Shown: positions 33,881 to 42,910, numbered from the stretch's first letter. The stretch: DNA of 64,000 nt from Candidatus Leptofilum proximum (GCA_016710325.1 JADJXK010000001.1:806001-870000), one strand, 5' to 3'. Made by a program: numbers and translations. Notes: a model not told the origin generated them from the letters alone.

Positions 33881-35047
33881 ATGCAAACATCCAAACGCCT
33901 GACCCTTTTCCGTGAATCCGTCATTCGAGATATGACTCGCCTGGCGCTTAAGCACAACGCCATCAACCTCAGCCAGGGTTTCCCCGATTTTGATACGCCA
34001 GAACCGGTGAAAGAAGCGGCCGTTCGCGCGATCCAAAGCGGCCTCAACCAGTACGCCATCACCTGGGGTTATCCGCCGCTGCGCGAAAAGCTGGCCGAAC
34101 TGTACACGGCGCGGCTGGGCTGGAACGTACATCCAGATAAACACGTCACCGTCACCTGCGGCGTCAGCGAGGGGATCATTACGGCCGTTCAGTCCATCCT
34201 CAACCCCGGCGACGAGATGCTCATCCTGGAACCGGCCCACGACAATTTTCGGCCGTCGGCGTTTATCGCCAACGCGGTGCCCGTATCGGTGGCCCTGGAT
34301 GCGCCGGATTACCGGCTGGAGGTGGCCAAACTGCGCGCCGCCGTCACCCCCAAAACCAGGGCAATGCTGCTCAACACGCCGCACAACCCCACTGGCCGCG
34401 TTTTTGACCAGGAGGAAATTGCCGGTGTCATCGAGGTGGTGCTGGAAAACGACCTGGTGCTGATTACCGACGAAATTTACGACCGGATTTTGTACGACGG
34501 CCGTATCCACCAATCCCCCGGCAGCCTGGAACCGCTCAAAGATCGCACGATTACCATTGGCGGCCTGGGCAAAACGTTTGCCATGACCGGCTGGCGGCTG
34601 GGCTACGTCATCGCCCCGGAGCGCTTTGCTGAAGGCATCCGCACTCTGCACGACTACACGACGATCTGCGCAGCCACGCCGCTGCAAGCTGCCGCCGTGG
34701 CCGCCCTCGCCATGCCAGAGAGCTTCTTCGAGCAAACCACCAGCGATTACCACCAGCGCCGCGCCCTGATTATGGAGATTTTGACCGACGTGGGTTTCCA
34801 GGCCAGCACGCCGCAGGGCGCCTATTACATCATGGCCGACTACAGCCAGCTGCCCATCCCCCAGGCCAGCCTGGCGCCAACCGAATTTGCCTATTTTATG
34901 GCTTCAGATGTGGGCGTGGCCGTGGTGCCGGGGGACAGTTTTTACTCGCTGGAAGGATACGGCCGTTCCACCATCCGCTTTGCTTTCCCCAAAAAGATCT
35001 CCACGCTGGAGCAGGCCGGGGAGCGGCTCCTGGCCCGTCTGAAATAA
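33881..35047 (+). CDS. PLP-dependent class I/II aminotransferase
   Basis: 388 residues. NLSQGFPDFDTPEPV, NTPHNPTGRVF, ITDEIYDRILYDG and the PLP-lysine motif GGLGKTFAMTGWRLGYVIAP (Lys about 231) define a fold-type I aminotransferase. It is closest in feel to the kynurenine/glutamine transaminase and methionine aminotransferase group. The terminal RFAFPKK arginine binds the substrate carboxylate. Amino donor and acceptor are unassigned. No clear ribosome-binding site is seen before ATG 33881. Confidence 0.9.
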   Translation: MQTSKRLTLFRESVIRDMTRLALKHNAINLSQGFPDFDTPEPVKEAAVRAIQSGLNQYAITWGYPPLREKLAELYTARLGWNVHPDKHVTVTCGVSEGIITAVQSILNPGDEMLILEPAHDNFRPSAFIANAVPVSVALDAPDYRLEVAKLRAAVTPKTRAMLLNTPHNPTGRVFDQEEIAGVIEVVLENDLVLITDEIYDRILYDGRIHQSPGSLEPLKDRTITIGGLGKTFAMTGWRLGYVIAPERFAEGIRTLHDYTTICAATPLQAAAVAALAMPESFFEQTTSDYHQRRALIMEILTDVGFQASTPQGAYYIMADYSQLPIPQASLAPTEFAYFMASDVGVAVVPGDSFYSLEGYGRSTIRFAFPKKISTLEQAGERLLARLK

Positions 35048-35055
35048 ATCTGTCC

Positions 35056-35088
35056 AGATTGGGCCAATCTTAAAGATTGGCCCAATCT
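35056..35088. terminator. Hairpin agattgggccaatct...agattggcccaatct
   Basis: Two 15-base arms around TAA separate convergent gene ends. The minus-strand gene stop (35,088-35,090) overlaps its edge. It is a variant of the hairpins at 4256-4288 and 27,220-27,252. Confidence 0.7.
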
Positions 35089-38036
35089 CAGCGCAGGGCG
35101 AGATCGGCGATCATGGTGAGGAAGACGGTGCTTTCTAGCTGGTTGTACGTCTCCGCAGGCGCTTCAGCCCAGGCGACGATGTCCTGCCCCTCCTCCACCC
35201 GCGCCATGAGGAACCCCCACACGGTGCCCACCTCCGCATCGTCGTAGCTGAAGTCCACCCGCAGCCAAACCAAGCCCCCCAGCGGAAATTCATACGGCTG
35301 GCCCACCTCGAAGTTTGCCACATCTGCCCCCGCGTCGCGGACCAGGGTGTTGACCACGCCAGTTGTGTCTAGCGCCGTCGGCTGGGTGCGCAGGGCAACG
35401 AAGGTGGTGGCCCCCGCGCCAAACCATTCCCAGCTGCCCACCTGCTGGTAGGCAAAGGTGGCTGGCTGGGCCACGGTGAAGCCGTCCAGCGTGGCCACCG
35501 GCCAGCGGCCCGGCTGCAGGCCAAAACCCACGTCGCGGTAAGACCAGCTTTCGGCGATGGTTTGCACAACCGCCTGAGTGGTCGCCTCGTCACTGGACAG
35601 GCCATCGACGTCCACCACAAAGCCGGTGCCGTCGTGGACAAAGGTGAGGAAGATGCCGGTGTGCTCGCCGTCTTCCGGCTTGTTGTAGCCGTAGGCGGTG
35701 CGCAGGCCGGGCTGCCCGGCAATCAGCACCTCATTCTCAAACAAGATGTCCACCGCGCCAAACTGCTGCAGGGTTTGCGTTTTGAGCGTTTGGGGTGTAA
35801 CGGCCGTATCCACATTCGGATAGATCGTCACCTGGAACTGGGTGCTGCCCTGCCGCTGGCTGGTGTAGAGCAGCGTCTCCTGGTAGCGTGGGGCAAACCA
35901 CGCTTCGGGGTACAAAAATTGGAAGCCGAGGTACGGGTCCAGATATGCCTCGTAGCCGGGGGTGATGACGCTGTTGTCGACGTTGACCTCGATGAAGGAA
36001 ACGGCCGTTTCCCCCGCCACATTCTCCGCCCGAAAGCCAAAAAAGTGACCGCCGTCTGGCAGCGCCCGCCATTCAAAATACAGATCGCGGTTGTCGTCAA
36101 AATAGAGGCTGGTACCCGGTTCGCGCTGGAATTCCCCGTTGCCGTCGTTGTCGGTGGCGTAGTAGAGCGTGTAGAGCTGGAACTCATCGCCGGGCTGGGG
36201 CAGCAGTTCGGCGGGCGCGCCGGTGGCGTCTGACTGCACCGTCCAGACGCGGGTGAGGCTGGCGCTGCGGTGGTCGAAGACGAGGTTGGCATCGAGGTAA
36301 ACATCGCTATCGGCGCGGCGGTAGCGGCCCTGGACGGTGAACAGGGTGCTGCCCGGCTCGGTGGGCCACATCACCACAAAGTCGCCGTTCTCAAAGCTGT
36401 CGTACAGGTAGGTCACTTCCGTGTCCCAGACAAAAAAGTCGTCGTGCACGCCGTCGCGCCACTCGACGAGTTCGCTGCCGTCGGGCAGGAAGGTGGGTTC
36501 GGGGTTGAGATGATCGTACTCCAGCAGCAGCTGACGGCCGTCTTCCAAATAACGCCCGGCAATCAGGGCCACGTTGGCCACATCCCGGCCAATCACCTGG
36601 AAGTTGATGAAGGCGGGGTTTTGCAGCCCGGCCACGGGAGCCTGGGCGGCGCTGAGGTTGACGGCGGGCGGCGGCAGTTCGGCCTGGCCGACGGCGTGGT
36701 AGGTTTGCAAGAAGGCGTCCCAGGCGTCGAGTTGGGTCGTGGCGCTGTAGTCAGGGTTGTAGAAACGGCCGTTCCGGGGAAAGTAAATCGCCACCCCCTG
36801 GCTCGTCTTCAGCCCCGAGCCGGTGCCGTTGGCAATCACCGCGTTGCTAACCGCATTCATAACGGCATTAGACGCGCTGACCACGGCCTCATCCGGGCTG
36901 CGCTGGGCCAGAATCGAAGCGAAATGGTGCAGGTCAATCGAGGCGTATTCCTCGAAGCTGTCCGGGTAGACGCGGGCGAAGGTGGCGGCGCCGCTGCGGG
37001 CGTCGCCCACGGCGCTGGCGACGAAGGCAGGCTCAATGCTGAGGGCGTTGGCCAGCTGTTCCACAGCCAGGGTGAGCCCTTCGAGCTGACTTAAATCGAC
37101 GGCCGACATGGTGACAAAATCATCGGGCTGCACGGCCGTATAAAAGTTGAGGAATTCGGTGACCATGGTGGTGGCCAGGGAACGGCCGTCCACGGCAGGA
37201 TTGGCGTACAGGGTGCGCAGCAGCGCTTCGTAATCCCAGCCCTGGCCGGGGGTGAGCTCTTCGGAACCGACGGCGTAACGGGTAAACGGCCGTACCGCCT
37301 GGAAGACGTCCAGCTGCCCCATCAGGCAGGCATCAAAGCCGATGATATCCAGCGCGGGCAGACCCGCCGCGGCCAGACCGGTTTCCAGTGCCCCTTGCAA
37401 ATCGGGCAGGCTGATATGATCGCCGTTATCAAAGGTGGGGGCGTCGCCGTCGTAGGCGATGCCGCTCCAGCCTGCGCCGTGGTCCCACAGGATGAGGGCG
37501 TAGCGGTTGGCGGGGAAGCTTTGGATGCCCCAGCTGATGAAATCGGCCAGCACGTTGGGATCGCCCATGTTTTGCTCGCCCAGGCTTTGCAGCGGCTCGG
37601 AGTTGAGCAGGCTGCGGTCGCCGTCGCCCAGGATGTGATAGCGGCGCGTGTCGGACCAGTCGCCGTCTAGAGTGCTTTCGCCCAGCGCCCGGTCAATTTG
37701 TAGGATGACGTTGACCTGTTCGCTGCTGCCCGCCGCTTCCATCTCGTTGAGGTCCAGCAGCCCGGGCAGCTCCAGGTTGTTGTCCGCGTCCATGTAGACA
37801 AGGATGGTCCAGTCATCCAGGATGGCGTCGTAGGTGGCAGTGGGCAGCGGGGCGCTGGTGGGCGGCGGCGTCGCGCTGGGCAGCGCAGGCGTTGGCGGGT
37901 TGGGGATGGATTCTGAAGTTGGGAGGGGAGAAACGGCCGTGGGCAACAGGGTTGATTGGCCGCGACCACCACACTCAACCAAAAACATAGAAAACAGCAG
38001 CGAAACGGTTATCAGACGAATTGGCAAGGCAAACAT
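35088..38036 (-). CDS. Clostripain-family (peptidase C11) secreted protein
   Basis: 982 residues from the ATG at 38036. An N-terminal hydrophobic segment ends in MFLVECGGRG, a poor lipobox with Glu at -1, so it may be a lipoprotein or signal-anchored. A Pro/Thr-rich linker leads to the C11 domain (about 75-450) with WTILVYMDADNNLE, the catalytic His in LILWDHGAGW (about 186) and Cys in IIGFDACLMG (about 237). The C-terminal 500 residues contain beta-rich domains, one with YEAYLDPYLGFQFLYPEAWFAPRY resembling PsbP/DUF1795-like folds. It is probably an extracellular cysteine protease cleaving after Arg or Lys. Its substrates are unknown. Confidence 0.85.
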   Translation of the reverse strand: MFALPIRLITVSLLFSMFLVECGGRGQSTLLPTAVSPLPTSESIPNPPTPALPSATPPPTSAPLPTATYDAILDDWTILVYMDADNNLELPGLLDLNEMEAAGSSEQVNVILQIDRALGESTLDGDWSDTRRYHILGDGDRSLLNSEPLQSLGEQNMGDPNVLADFISWGIQSFPANRYALILWDHGAGWSGIAYDGDAPTFDNGDHISLPDLQGALETGLAAAGLPALDIIGFDACLMGQLDVFQAVRPFTRYAVGSEELTPGQGWDYEALLRTLYANPAVDGRSLATTMVTEFLNFYTAVQPDDFVTMSAVDLSQLEGLTLAVEQLANALSIEPAFVASAVGDARSGAATFARVYPDSFEEYASIDLHHFASILAQRSPDEAVVSASNAVMNAVSNAVIANGTGSGLKTSQGVAIYFPRNGRFYNPDYSATTQLDAWDAFLQTYHAVGQAELPPPAVNLSAAQAPVAGLQNPAFINFQVIGRDVANVALIAGRYLEDGRQLLLEYDHLNPEPTFLPDGSELVEWRDGVHDDFFVWDTEVTYLYDSFENGDFVVMWPTEPGSTLFTVQGRYRRADSDVYLDANLVFDHRSASLTRVWTVQSDATGAPAELLPQPGDEFQLYTLYYATDNDGNGEFQREPGTSLYFDDNRDLYFEWRALPDGGHFFGFRAENVAGETAVSFIEVNVDNSVITPGYEAYLDPYLGFQFLYPEAWFAPRYQETLLYTSQRQGSTQFQVTIYPNVDTAVTPQTLKTQTLQQFGAVDILFENEVLIAGQPGLRTAYGYNKPEDGEHTGIFLTFVHDGTGFVVDVDGLSSDEATTQAVVQTIAESWSYRDVGFGLQPGRWPVATLDGFTVAQPATFAYQQVGSWEWFGAGATTFVALRTQPTALDTTGVVNTLVRDAGADVANFEVGQPYEFPLGGLVWLRVDFSYDDAEVGTVWGFLMARVEEGQDIVAWAEAPAETYNQLESTVFLTMIADLALR

Positions 38037-38047
38037 ATGGTAATTAT

Positions 38048-38075
38048 CCACAGATTACGCAGATTACGCAGATTT
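38048..38075 (-). repeat. Dispersed word cagattacgcagattacgcag
   Basis: Three 10-base units lie 12 bp upstream of the clostripain-family start codon. The complementary form (aatctgtgtaatctgtgga) precedes the alkyltransferase gene at 18,622. The rest of 38,076-38,321 shows no gene. Confidence 0.5.
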
Positions 38076-38321
38076 TCCCTTGTTTTCCAAAAAGCCACTT
38101 TGGTTGACCGTCTGCCTGACAAATTGCTACAATGGCCGCTAACAGGCAGTTGCCGGTGTTTGTGCCACGATTATGTTTTAGCTTAAACTCCAAATAGGTT
38201 TCGCACACGCTCGGCTTAGTCCAACATGGTTTATGCAGTGGCTTCCGTGTTGGTTCTTGGATGGTTCTTGCTAAACCGTGCCGCATCAATCCTTAATCAT
38301 TAGGCCTTTTCAGGAATAAAT

Positions 38322-39254
38322 ATGTCAAATTCTGGAAAACTTCTAGAAAGTTTCGTAGAACAAATAGAAAAAATACTTCTACCTCAAGGCATCACCGTTT
38401 CTCCAAACGAAAAGATATACAACGATGATGGTGTGCAAATAGCCGAATTTGATATTGAAATCGAGGGTAAGATTGGAACAACTCACTTTAAGTGGTTAAT
38501 AGAGTGTAGAGATAGACCCTCTGAAGGCCCCGCTCCAGGTTCATGGATAGAGCAACTTGTTGGAAGAAGAGAAAGATTTAACTTCAATAAAGTTATCGCT
38601 GTTTCTACCACCGGCTTCGCAGAAGGTGCGAAACAGTACGCAAACCATGCTGGAATCGAGACAAGAGTGGTTACTGATTCGGATGTAAGTCAAATACGTG
38701 ACTGGTTTCTTTTAGAGAATCTGATTGTATTCCGACGAGGGGTCGTTCTGGTCCATGCTACACTTCTTATGGATGAAAAGGAACCAAAAGATAGGCAAGA
38801 TGCACTTAAGAATAGCTTAGGTGCTGTTGCTGCGGAGGAAAAAATTCTCCAATCTAGTGAGTCGGGAGAATCTATAAATGTTGCAACTGCATTTTTGAGA
38901 GCAGCAAACAACGCCAGTGAATTATATGATGAGTTGATACCACAAGGAGGCTCAAAGAAAATTAATCTCGCAGTTAACTACCCACAAGACAACAGTCATT
39001 ATGTCGTTGAAACAGAGCTTGGAAAAATCAGAATTATAAAAATTCTGTTTCAGGGAGAAATCACCGTCACAGTAGAAAGGATACCTGTACATTCGATAAA
39101 GAAATACGAAAATTTAGCTAATGGTGAAGAAATCGCGACAAAGGTGAGTTTTGATTTTGAAATAGATGGCTCTCGAAGAGAATTATCATTTCATCGAATT
39201 GCAGATACTGGAGAAATCCAAGTTTCAGTTAGTGTTTCTGTACAAAATGCCTAA
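38322..39254 (+). CDS. Restriction endonuclease-like (Mrr/PD-(D/E)xK) protein
   Basis: 310 residues. The N-terminal 110 residues show EFDIEIEGKIG...FKWLIECRDRP...WIEQLVGRRERFNFNKVIAVSTTGFAEGAKQYA. The D...ECR spacing followed by helices and a QLVGRRE motif fits a PD-(D/E)xK nuclease of the Mrr/type IV restriction kind. The C-terminal 180 residues are not recognised. The gene is visibly A+T-rich and has no ACGGCCGT, unlike its left neighbours, suggesting recent transfer. No methyltransferase or other defence gene is adjacent. A ribosome-binding site (aggaat) precedes ATG 38322. Confidence 0.6.
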   Translation: MSNSGKLLESFVEQIEKILLPQGITVSPNEKIYNDDGVQIAEFDIEIEGKIGTTHFKWLIECRDRPSEGPAPGSWIEQLVGRRERFNFNKVIAVSTTGFAEGAKQYANHAGIETRVVTDSDVSQIRDWFLLENLIVFRRGVVLVHATLLMDEKEPKDRQDALKNSLGAVAAEEKILQSSESGESINVATAFLRAANNASELYDELIPQGGSKKINLAVNYPQDNSHYVVETELGKIRIIKILFQGEITVTVERIPVHSIKKYENLANGEEIATKVSFDFEIDGSRRELSFHRIADTGEIQVSVSVSVQNA

Positions 39255-39280
39255 TACCGTCTCCACCGGATCGCTCTTTG

Positions 39281-39525
39281 CACAGTGACATCCTGTAAAA
39301 GAAAGATAAATTGGGCTGGTAACGGCCGTTACCAGTAAAAACCAATTGTGGCTAAAGTGTGGGGGTGGGGAACGGCCGTATTTCCCCGGTTCTATCCTGT
39401 AAAAGAAAGATGAGTTGGGTGGGAAACGGCCGTTGCGAGGGACAATCGGTTGCGGCTGAAGTGTGAGGGTGGGAAACGGCTTGCCACCTAGCTTATGCTA
39501 AAATTCAGCATGACCAAGCAGGTGG
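39281..39525. repeat. Composite ACGGCCGT repeat, block A
   Basis: Two head-to-tail copies of a unit running atcctgtaaaagaaagat..., then AACGGCCGTT, then gtggctaaagtgtg...GGGAACGGC, then a cttatgctaaaattcagcat hairpin flanked by ccacct/aggtgg. The same pieces recur in blocks B to E. The gap 39,255-39,894 contains this block plus the hairpins at 39,678-39,824 and no credible gene. Confidence 0.75.
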
Positions 39526-39677
39526 ATCGGCGGGACGCCGTCCACAGCTAAACAAGGTTTTTCGCGCTCGCAAAGACCAAGCCACAGCGGAGAAAATTGT
39601 TCTGTTTAGAAGAAAAGATAGTTTGAAGTTGGGGCTCTTTTTTGTATACTGTTCGTGCGCGTTTTTATTGAGTCTGG

Positions 39678-39824
39678 CAGGTTTATCATGCAGATGTGCA
39701 GGATAAACCTGGGAAATCAAGCTTAGCCTGCAAGATGTGCAGATATTTGTTGAGAATTAGAGGTTTATACTGCAAAACGCGCTGTATAACAATAAATTCG
39801 CAGGTTTATCATGCACTGGTGCAG
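39678..39824. repeat. GCAGGTTTATCATGCA repeats
   Basis: caggtttatc (39,678-39,687) pairs exactly with gataaacctg (39,702-39,711). A second direct copy, gcaggtttatcatgcactggtgcag, lies at 39,800-39,824 next to the GTTAGGC at 39,835. It is A+T-rich and different from the ACGGCCGT blocks. It could be the decayed attC or leader of a gene cassette. Confidence 0.5.
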
Positions 39825-39894
39825 ACTAATATATGTTAGGCGTCAAGAATACTTCGCGACGCTTCTGCTTACTCTGCATGAAAGGAGGGCAACT

Positions 39895-40371
39895 ATGGCA
39901 GTGCTGAACTACGAGCCATTCCCCGAGAACACCAAGGCTGGACGGAACTTCAAGGAGGGGTACGACAAGTTCGTGCAGGCCGACCGTCGTACCGACGTGT
40001 TTTGGGATCCTGTCGATTCTCGCTGGGAGACGTACCCAGCCGCCGGCTACACCTTTTCGCGAGTCGGGCTTCCAAACGTTGCTCCAGCATCGGACTTCTG
40101 GGGTGAGCGCAGTATGTTGATTGAAGTGCTCAATCTCGGGCGAGCCGTGAGCGTGCTAAACACAAAGGTTGTTTGGAGCCCGCGCGACGGAAATTGGTAC
40201 GCATGGGCAACACGAACTCAGCGACCGCCTGTGCCTCCGCCGATTCCAGACTGGCTAACGAGGCTCAATTCGGACCTCGCGGCGTTGGACAGAAATTCAA
40301 ATCTGACTCCACAGGAACGCATCCAAGCAAGGGCGGCGTTGATTCAAGCCGCATACGGTCAACCTCGCTGA
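39895..40371 (+). CDS. Hypothetical protein of a probable integron gene cassette
   Basis: 158 residues from ATG 39895, preceded by a strong AAAGGAGGG; a longer frame starting at 39811 is rejected. I recognise no family. Features are an aromatic-rich N-terminal half (FWDPVDSRWETYPAAGYTFSR, VVWSPRDGNWYAWATR) and a helical, Gln/Arg-rich tail. GTTAGGC stands at 39,835 upstream and an attC-like site at 40,611-40,667 downstream, in the orientation expected of a cassette. No promoter is obvious. It has no ACGGCCGT copies. Confidence 0.6.
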   Translation: MAVLNYEPFPENTKAGRNFKEGYDKFVQADRRTDVFWDPVDSRWETYPAAGYTFSRVGLPNVAPASDFWGERSMLIEVLNLGRAVSVLNTKVVWSPRDGNWYAWATRTQRPPVPPPIPDWLTRLNSDLAALDRNSNLTPQERIQARAALIQAAYGQPR

Positions 40372-40610
40372 GTAAGGAAACGCTGAGTGGCTATAGGTTG
40401 CCAGTAGCCACTTGTGGCGCTTGACTTGCTTCAGCTGCTCTTGCTCCCTGATTGCTCGGCTGGTCGCTGTGGTGGTTTGCAGAAAGGGACTGCTACAACC
40501 CAGAAGGTCAGCGCCTGTGCCGTATGGGGCTCTTCACCTTCGTCGTTGGTACGGCGTCATGGCTTGCATGGGTATTCTTCAAGAGGTCGTTGTGAAGCTC
40601 TCCCAAAACT

Positions 40611-40667
40611 CCCTAACCATTCGTTCCAGCAGACCGCCTTCGGCGGCCGCTGAACTCAAACGTTAGC
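40611..40667 (+). other. attC-like recombination site (59-base element)
   Basis: The site runs from CCCTAACCATTCGTTC through a stem pairing gaccgcc with ggcggcc around TTCG to CTGAACTCAAACGTTAGC. This matches the layout of integron attC sites: a TAAC-ending outer box, inner boxes TTCGTTC and GAACTCAAACG with an extra base on one side, and a GTTAG end. The outer boxes deviate slightly from RYYYAAC/GTTRRRY. No integron integrase gene is in the window, so this would be a lone cassette or a cluster lacking an integrase. Confidence 0.75.
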
Positions 40668-40715
40668 TAACTGTACTCTCTTACTATCCCCTATGCACCA
40701 AAATCATCTCTCTGT

Positions 40716-41070
40716 CGCCTAACTGGCGTACGGCCGTTACAGACACCACCGTATTTCCTCCCATTCCATCCTGTAAAAAAAGAAAAGTTGGGTGGGAAAC
40801 GGCCGTTGCAGACACGGCCGTATGCGATTCCTGGCCTTTTGGTTGTGGTGGTGGGATACGGCCGTTGCCTCTTGAATCCCTGGCCAAGAACCACTCCTGT
40901 CGTCTGTGTGGCGTACGGCAGTTGCAGACACGGCCGTATTTTCTCCCAACATTTTTTCGTCTGGTTTGGTTTGGTGGTGGGGAACGGCCGTTGTGCCCGT
41001 GGCCATAACTTCTGGCGGCGTGCTGTGGGGCTGCCCGGTAATGGGACGGGTGAGTAAGGGCAACGGCCGT
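40716..41070. repeat. Composite ACGGCCGT repeat, block B
   Basis: Seven ACGGCCGT copies in about 350 bp. The head piece (gtcgcctaactggcgtACGGCCGTTacagacac) is followed by atcctgtaaaaaaagaaaagttgggtggga and then by two looser copies. There is no credible reading frame. Together with the attC site and a leader of about 200 bp it fills the 40,372-41,267 gap. Confidence 0.7.
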
Positions 41071-41267
41071 CAGGCTTGTTTTGCACCAATGGGTAAATCA
41101 GCCGAATCGTCGAAACGCCTGACTTGTGAATTAATTCCTAATATGGACGAGAATCCTTAGCAGTAATACACTGATTGAAAGTGTAAAAACCTTCGAGCGT
41201 ATCCCACTCCTGGCCTTATACCCTGTATCAGACTATTTAATCTACTCACACCAAAGGAAATGTAACT

Positions 41268-42839
41268 ATGGAAGTCGCTTTATCACCCTTGGAGTTTGCG
41301 CGACGAGCGCGCAGATTGTACGCTGACCGTGAAGCGGTTGTAGATGGAGAACTGCGGCTAACTTATAGACAGTTCTTTGAACGTTGCGACCGATGGTCCT
41401 CGGCCTTGCAAGCGTTCGGCGTTAAGCCGGGCGACCGCGTGGCTTATATCGCGCCGAACACCCATGCTCAACTTGAGTCATTTTATGCTGTACCCCAGAT
41501 TGGAGCGGTTGTTGTGCCGATTAACTATCGGCTCATAGCGGATGACTTCGCCTATGTTATCAATCACAGTGGGGCGCGTGTTGTGTGCGCCCATAGTGAC
41601 TATCTTGAAGCTGTAGACAGCGTTCGCGCCCAGTTACCGAACGTTGAACAATTTGTGGCTCTGGAAGGAGCCAGAGAAGGTTGGCTTGATTATGAAGCGG
41701 CCCTGACCGTTGCGGCAACCGACTTTATACGTCCGGCTATTGCTGAAAGCGACCTCATTTCTATCAACTACACCAGCGGCACTACGGCGCGTCCAAAAGG
41801 GGTGATGATTACCCACCGCAATGCTTATCTGAACGTTGTGGGAACCCTGGCTCATCAGACTTTAGCACCCAAAGACCGCTACCTTTGGACGCTGCCGATG
41901 TTCCATGCCAATGGGTGGACGTTTGTGTGGATTGTCACCGCGCGGGGTGCAGCCCATATCTGTTTACGCAAAGTTGAGCCTCGCACCATTTTTGAACTGA
42001 TTGAGCGCGAGAACATCAGCCTATTTTGCGCTGCCCCAACCGTCCTCATTGGCATTGCCAACGCACCTGAAGAACTGCTTCAAAACGCTCGGCGGGGTGT
42101 GCGTTTGTTCACAGCCGGTGCGCCACCTGCGGCCGCCACCATTGAACGCGTCGAGGGTGAGCTGGGATGGGAGCTGACCCAGGTCTATGGGCTAACAGAA
42201 ACATCGCCGTTTATCACCATTTGCGAAGAGCGACCGGAACATCTCCAACTCTCGCCACAAGAACGCGCGGTTATCAAAGCGCGACAAGGCGTTGAGCTTA
42301 TCACCTCCGGTGAACTCATCGTTATGGACGAGGATGGGGCTGAAGTGCCCCATGATGGCCAGACCATTGGCGAAATTGCGGTGCGGGGAAACGCGGTCAT
42401 GAAGGGTTACTTCAATGACCCTGAAGCCACGGCTGCGGCGATACGCGATGGTTGGTTCCACTCGGGTGATGCCGCTGTGGTGCATGCCGATAACTATATT
42501 GAAATTCGTGACCGCTTCAAAGATGTGATCATTAGCGGTGGTGAAAACATCTCCTCGGTGGAAGTTGAAGGCGTACTGTTACACCACCCGGCGGTACAAG
42601 AAGCGGCCGTTGTGGGCATGCCGCATAAGCGGTGGGGGGAATCGCCACATGCTTTTGTGGTACTGCGCCCAGGCACAACGGCAACAGAAGATGAGATGAA
42701 ACAGTTTGTACGTGATCGTCTGGCCCATTTTAAGACGCCGCAATGGGTAACATTTGTGGACGACCTGCCGAAAACGGCGACGGGGAAAGTTCAAAAATAC
42801 ATTTTACGGGGCAAAGAGACATCTATTGTCAGGCAGTAG
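41268..42839 (+). CDS. AMP-binding acyl-CoA synthetase (fatty acid-CoA ligase type)
   Basis: 523 residues. ATG 41268 follows aaaggaaatgta. Motifs are the P-loop TSGTTARPKGVMITHRN, the AMP site YGLTETSPF, DGWFHSGDAAVVH and the C-terminal DRFKDVIISGGENISSVEVE and catalytic lysine in LPKTATGKVQKY. The enzyme would activate a carboxylic acid to an acyl-adenylate and load CoA. The substrate is probably a medium or long fatty acid or aromatic acid. It lacks the ACGGCCGT octamer over 1.6 kb and is flanked by repeat blocks, so transfer is likely. It is followed by GTCTAACAAATCG, a possible partial attC box. Confidence 0.9.
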   Translation: MEVALSPLEFARRARRLYADREAVVDGELRLTYRQFFERCDRWSSALQAFGVKPGDRVAYIAPNTHAQLESFYAVPQIGAVVVPINYRLIADDFAYVINHSGARVVCAHSDYLEAVDSVRAQLPNVEQFVALEGAREGWLDYEAALTVAATDFIRPAIAESDLISINYTSGTTARPKGVMITHRNAYLNVVGTLAHQTLAPKDRYLWTLPMFHANGWTFVWIVTARGAAHICLRKVEPRTIFELIERENISLFCAAPTVLIGIANAPEELLQNARRGVRLFTAGAPPAAATIERVEGELGWELTQVYGLTETSPFITICEERPEHLQLSPQERAVIKARQGVELITSGELIVMDEDGAEVPHDGQTIGEIAVRGNAVMKGYFNDPEATAAAIRDGWFHSGDAAVVHADNYIEIRDRFKDVIISGGENISSVEVEGVLLHHPAVQEAAVVGMPHKRWGESPHAFVVLRPGTTATEDEMKQFVRDRLAHFKTPQWVTFVDDLPKTATGKVQKYILRGKETSIVRQ

Positions 42840-42910
42840 TGCCGTCTAACAAATCGTTGGTGCCAAACGGCTAAACTTGGCCCTCGCTGAGGACAGGACT
42901 TCTTAATGTG

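Noticed and set aside
35088..38036. Clostripain-family gene as a gasdermin-type or caspase-like defence effector
   Set aside because: It has a signal-anchor and extracellular beta domains, and no defence neighbours. A secreted protease is the simpler reading.
39505..39720. Minus-strand frame of 71 codons
   Set aside because: It overlaps hairpins and composite repeat sequence, shows no protein-like pattern and has no ribosome-binding site.
39781..39841. TATAACAATAAATTCG...ATATGTTAGGC as a full upstream attC
   Set aside because: Outer TAACA/TGTTA pairing exists, but the inner boxes do not pair and the centre holds a different repeat. Only the GTTAGGC core is convincing.
40412..41160. Several frames of 67-132 codons over repeat block B and the attC site
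   Set aside because: They are read through repeat DNA on both strands. Composition follows the repeats, with no conserved motif.
42846..42870. GTCTAACAAATCG after the acyl-CoA ligase as a second attC site
   Set aside because: It fits the RYYYAAC box and an inner box, but I found no matching GTTRRRY end or paired inner box within about 150 bp. It is kept only as a possible relic.
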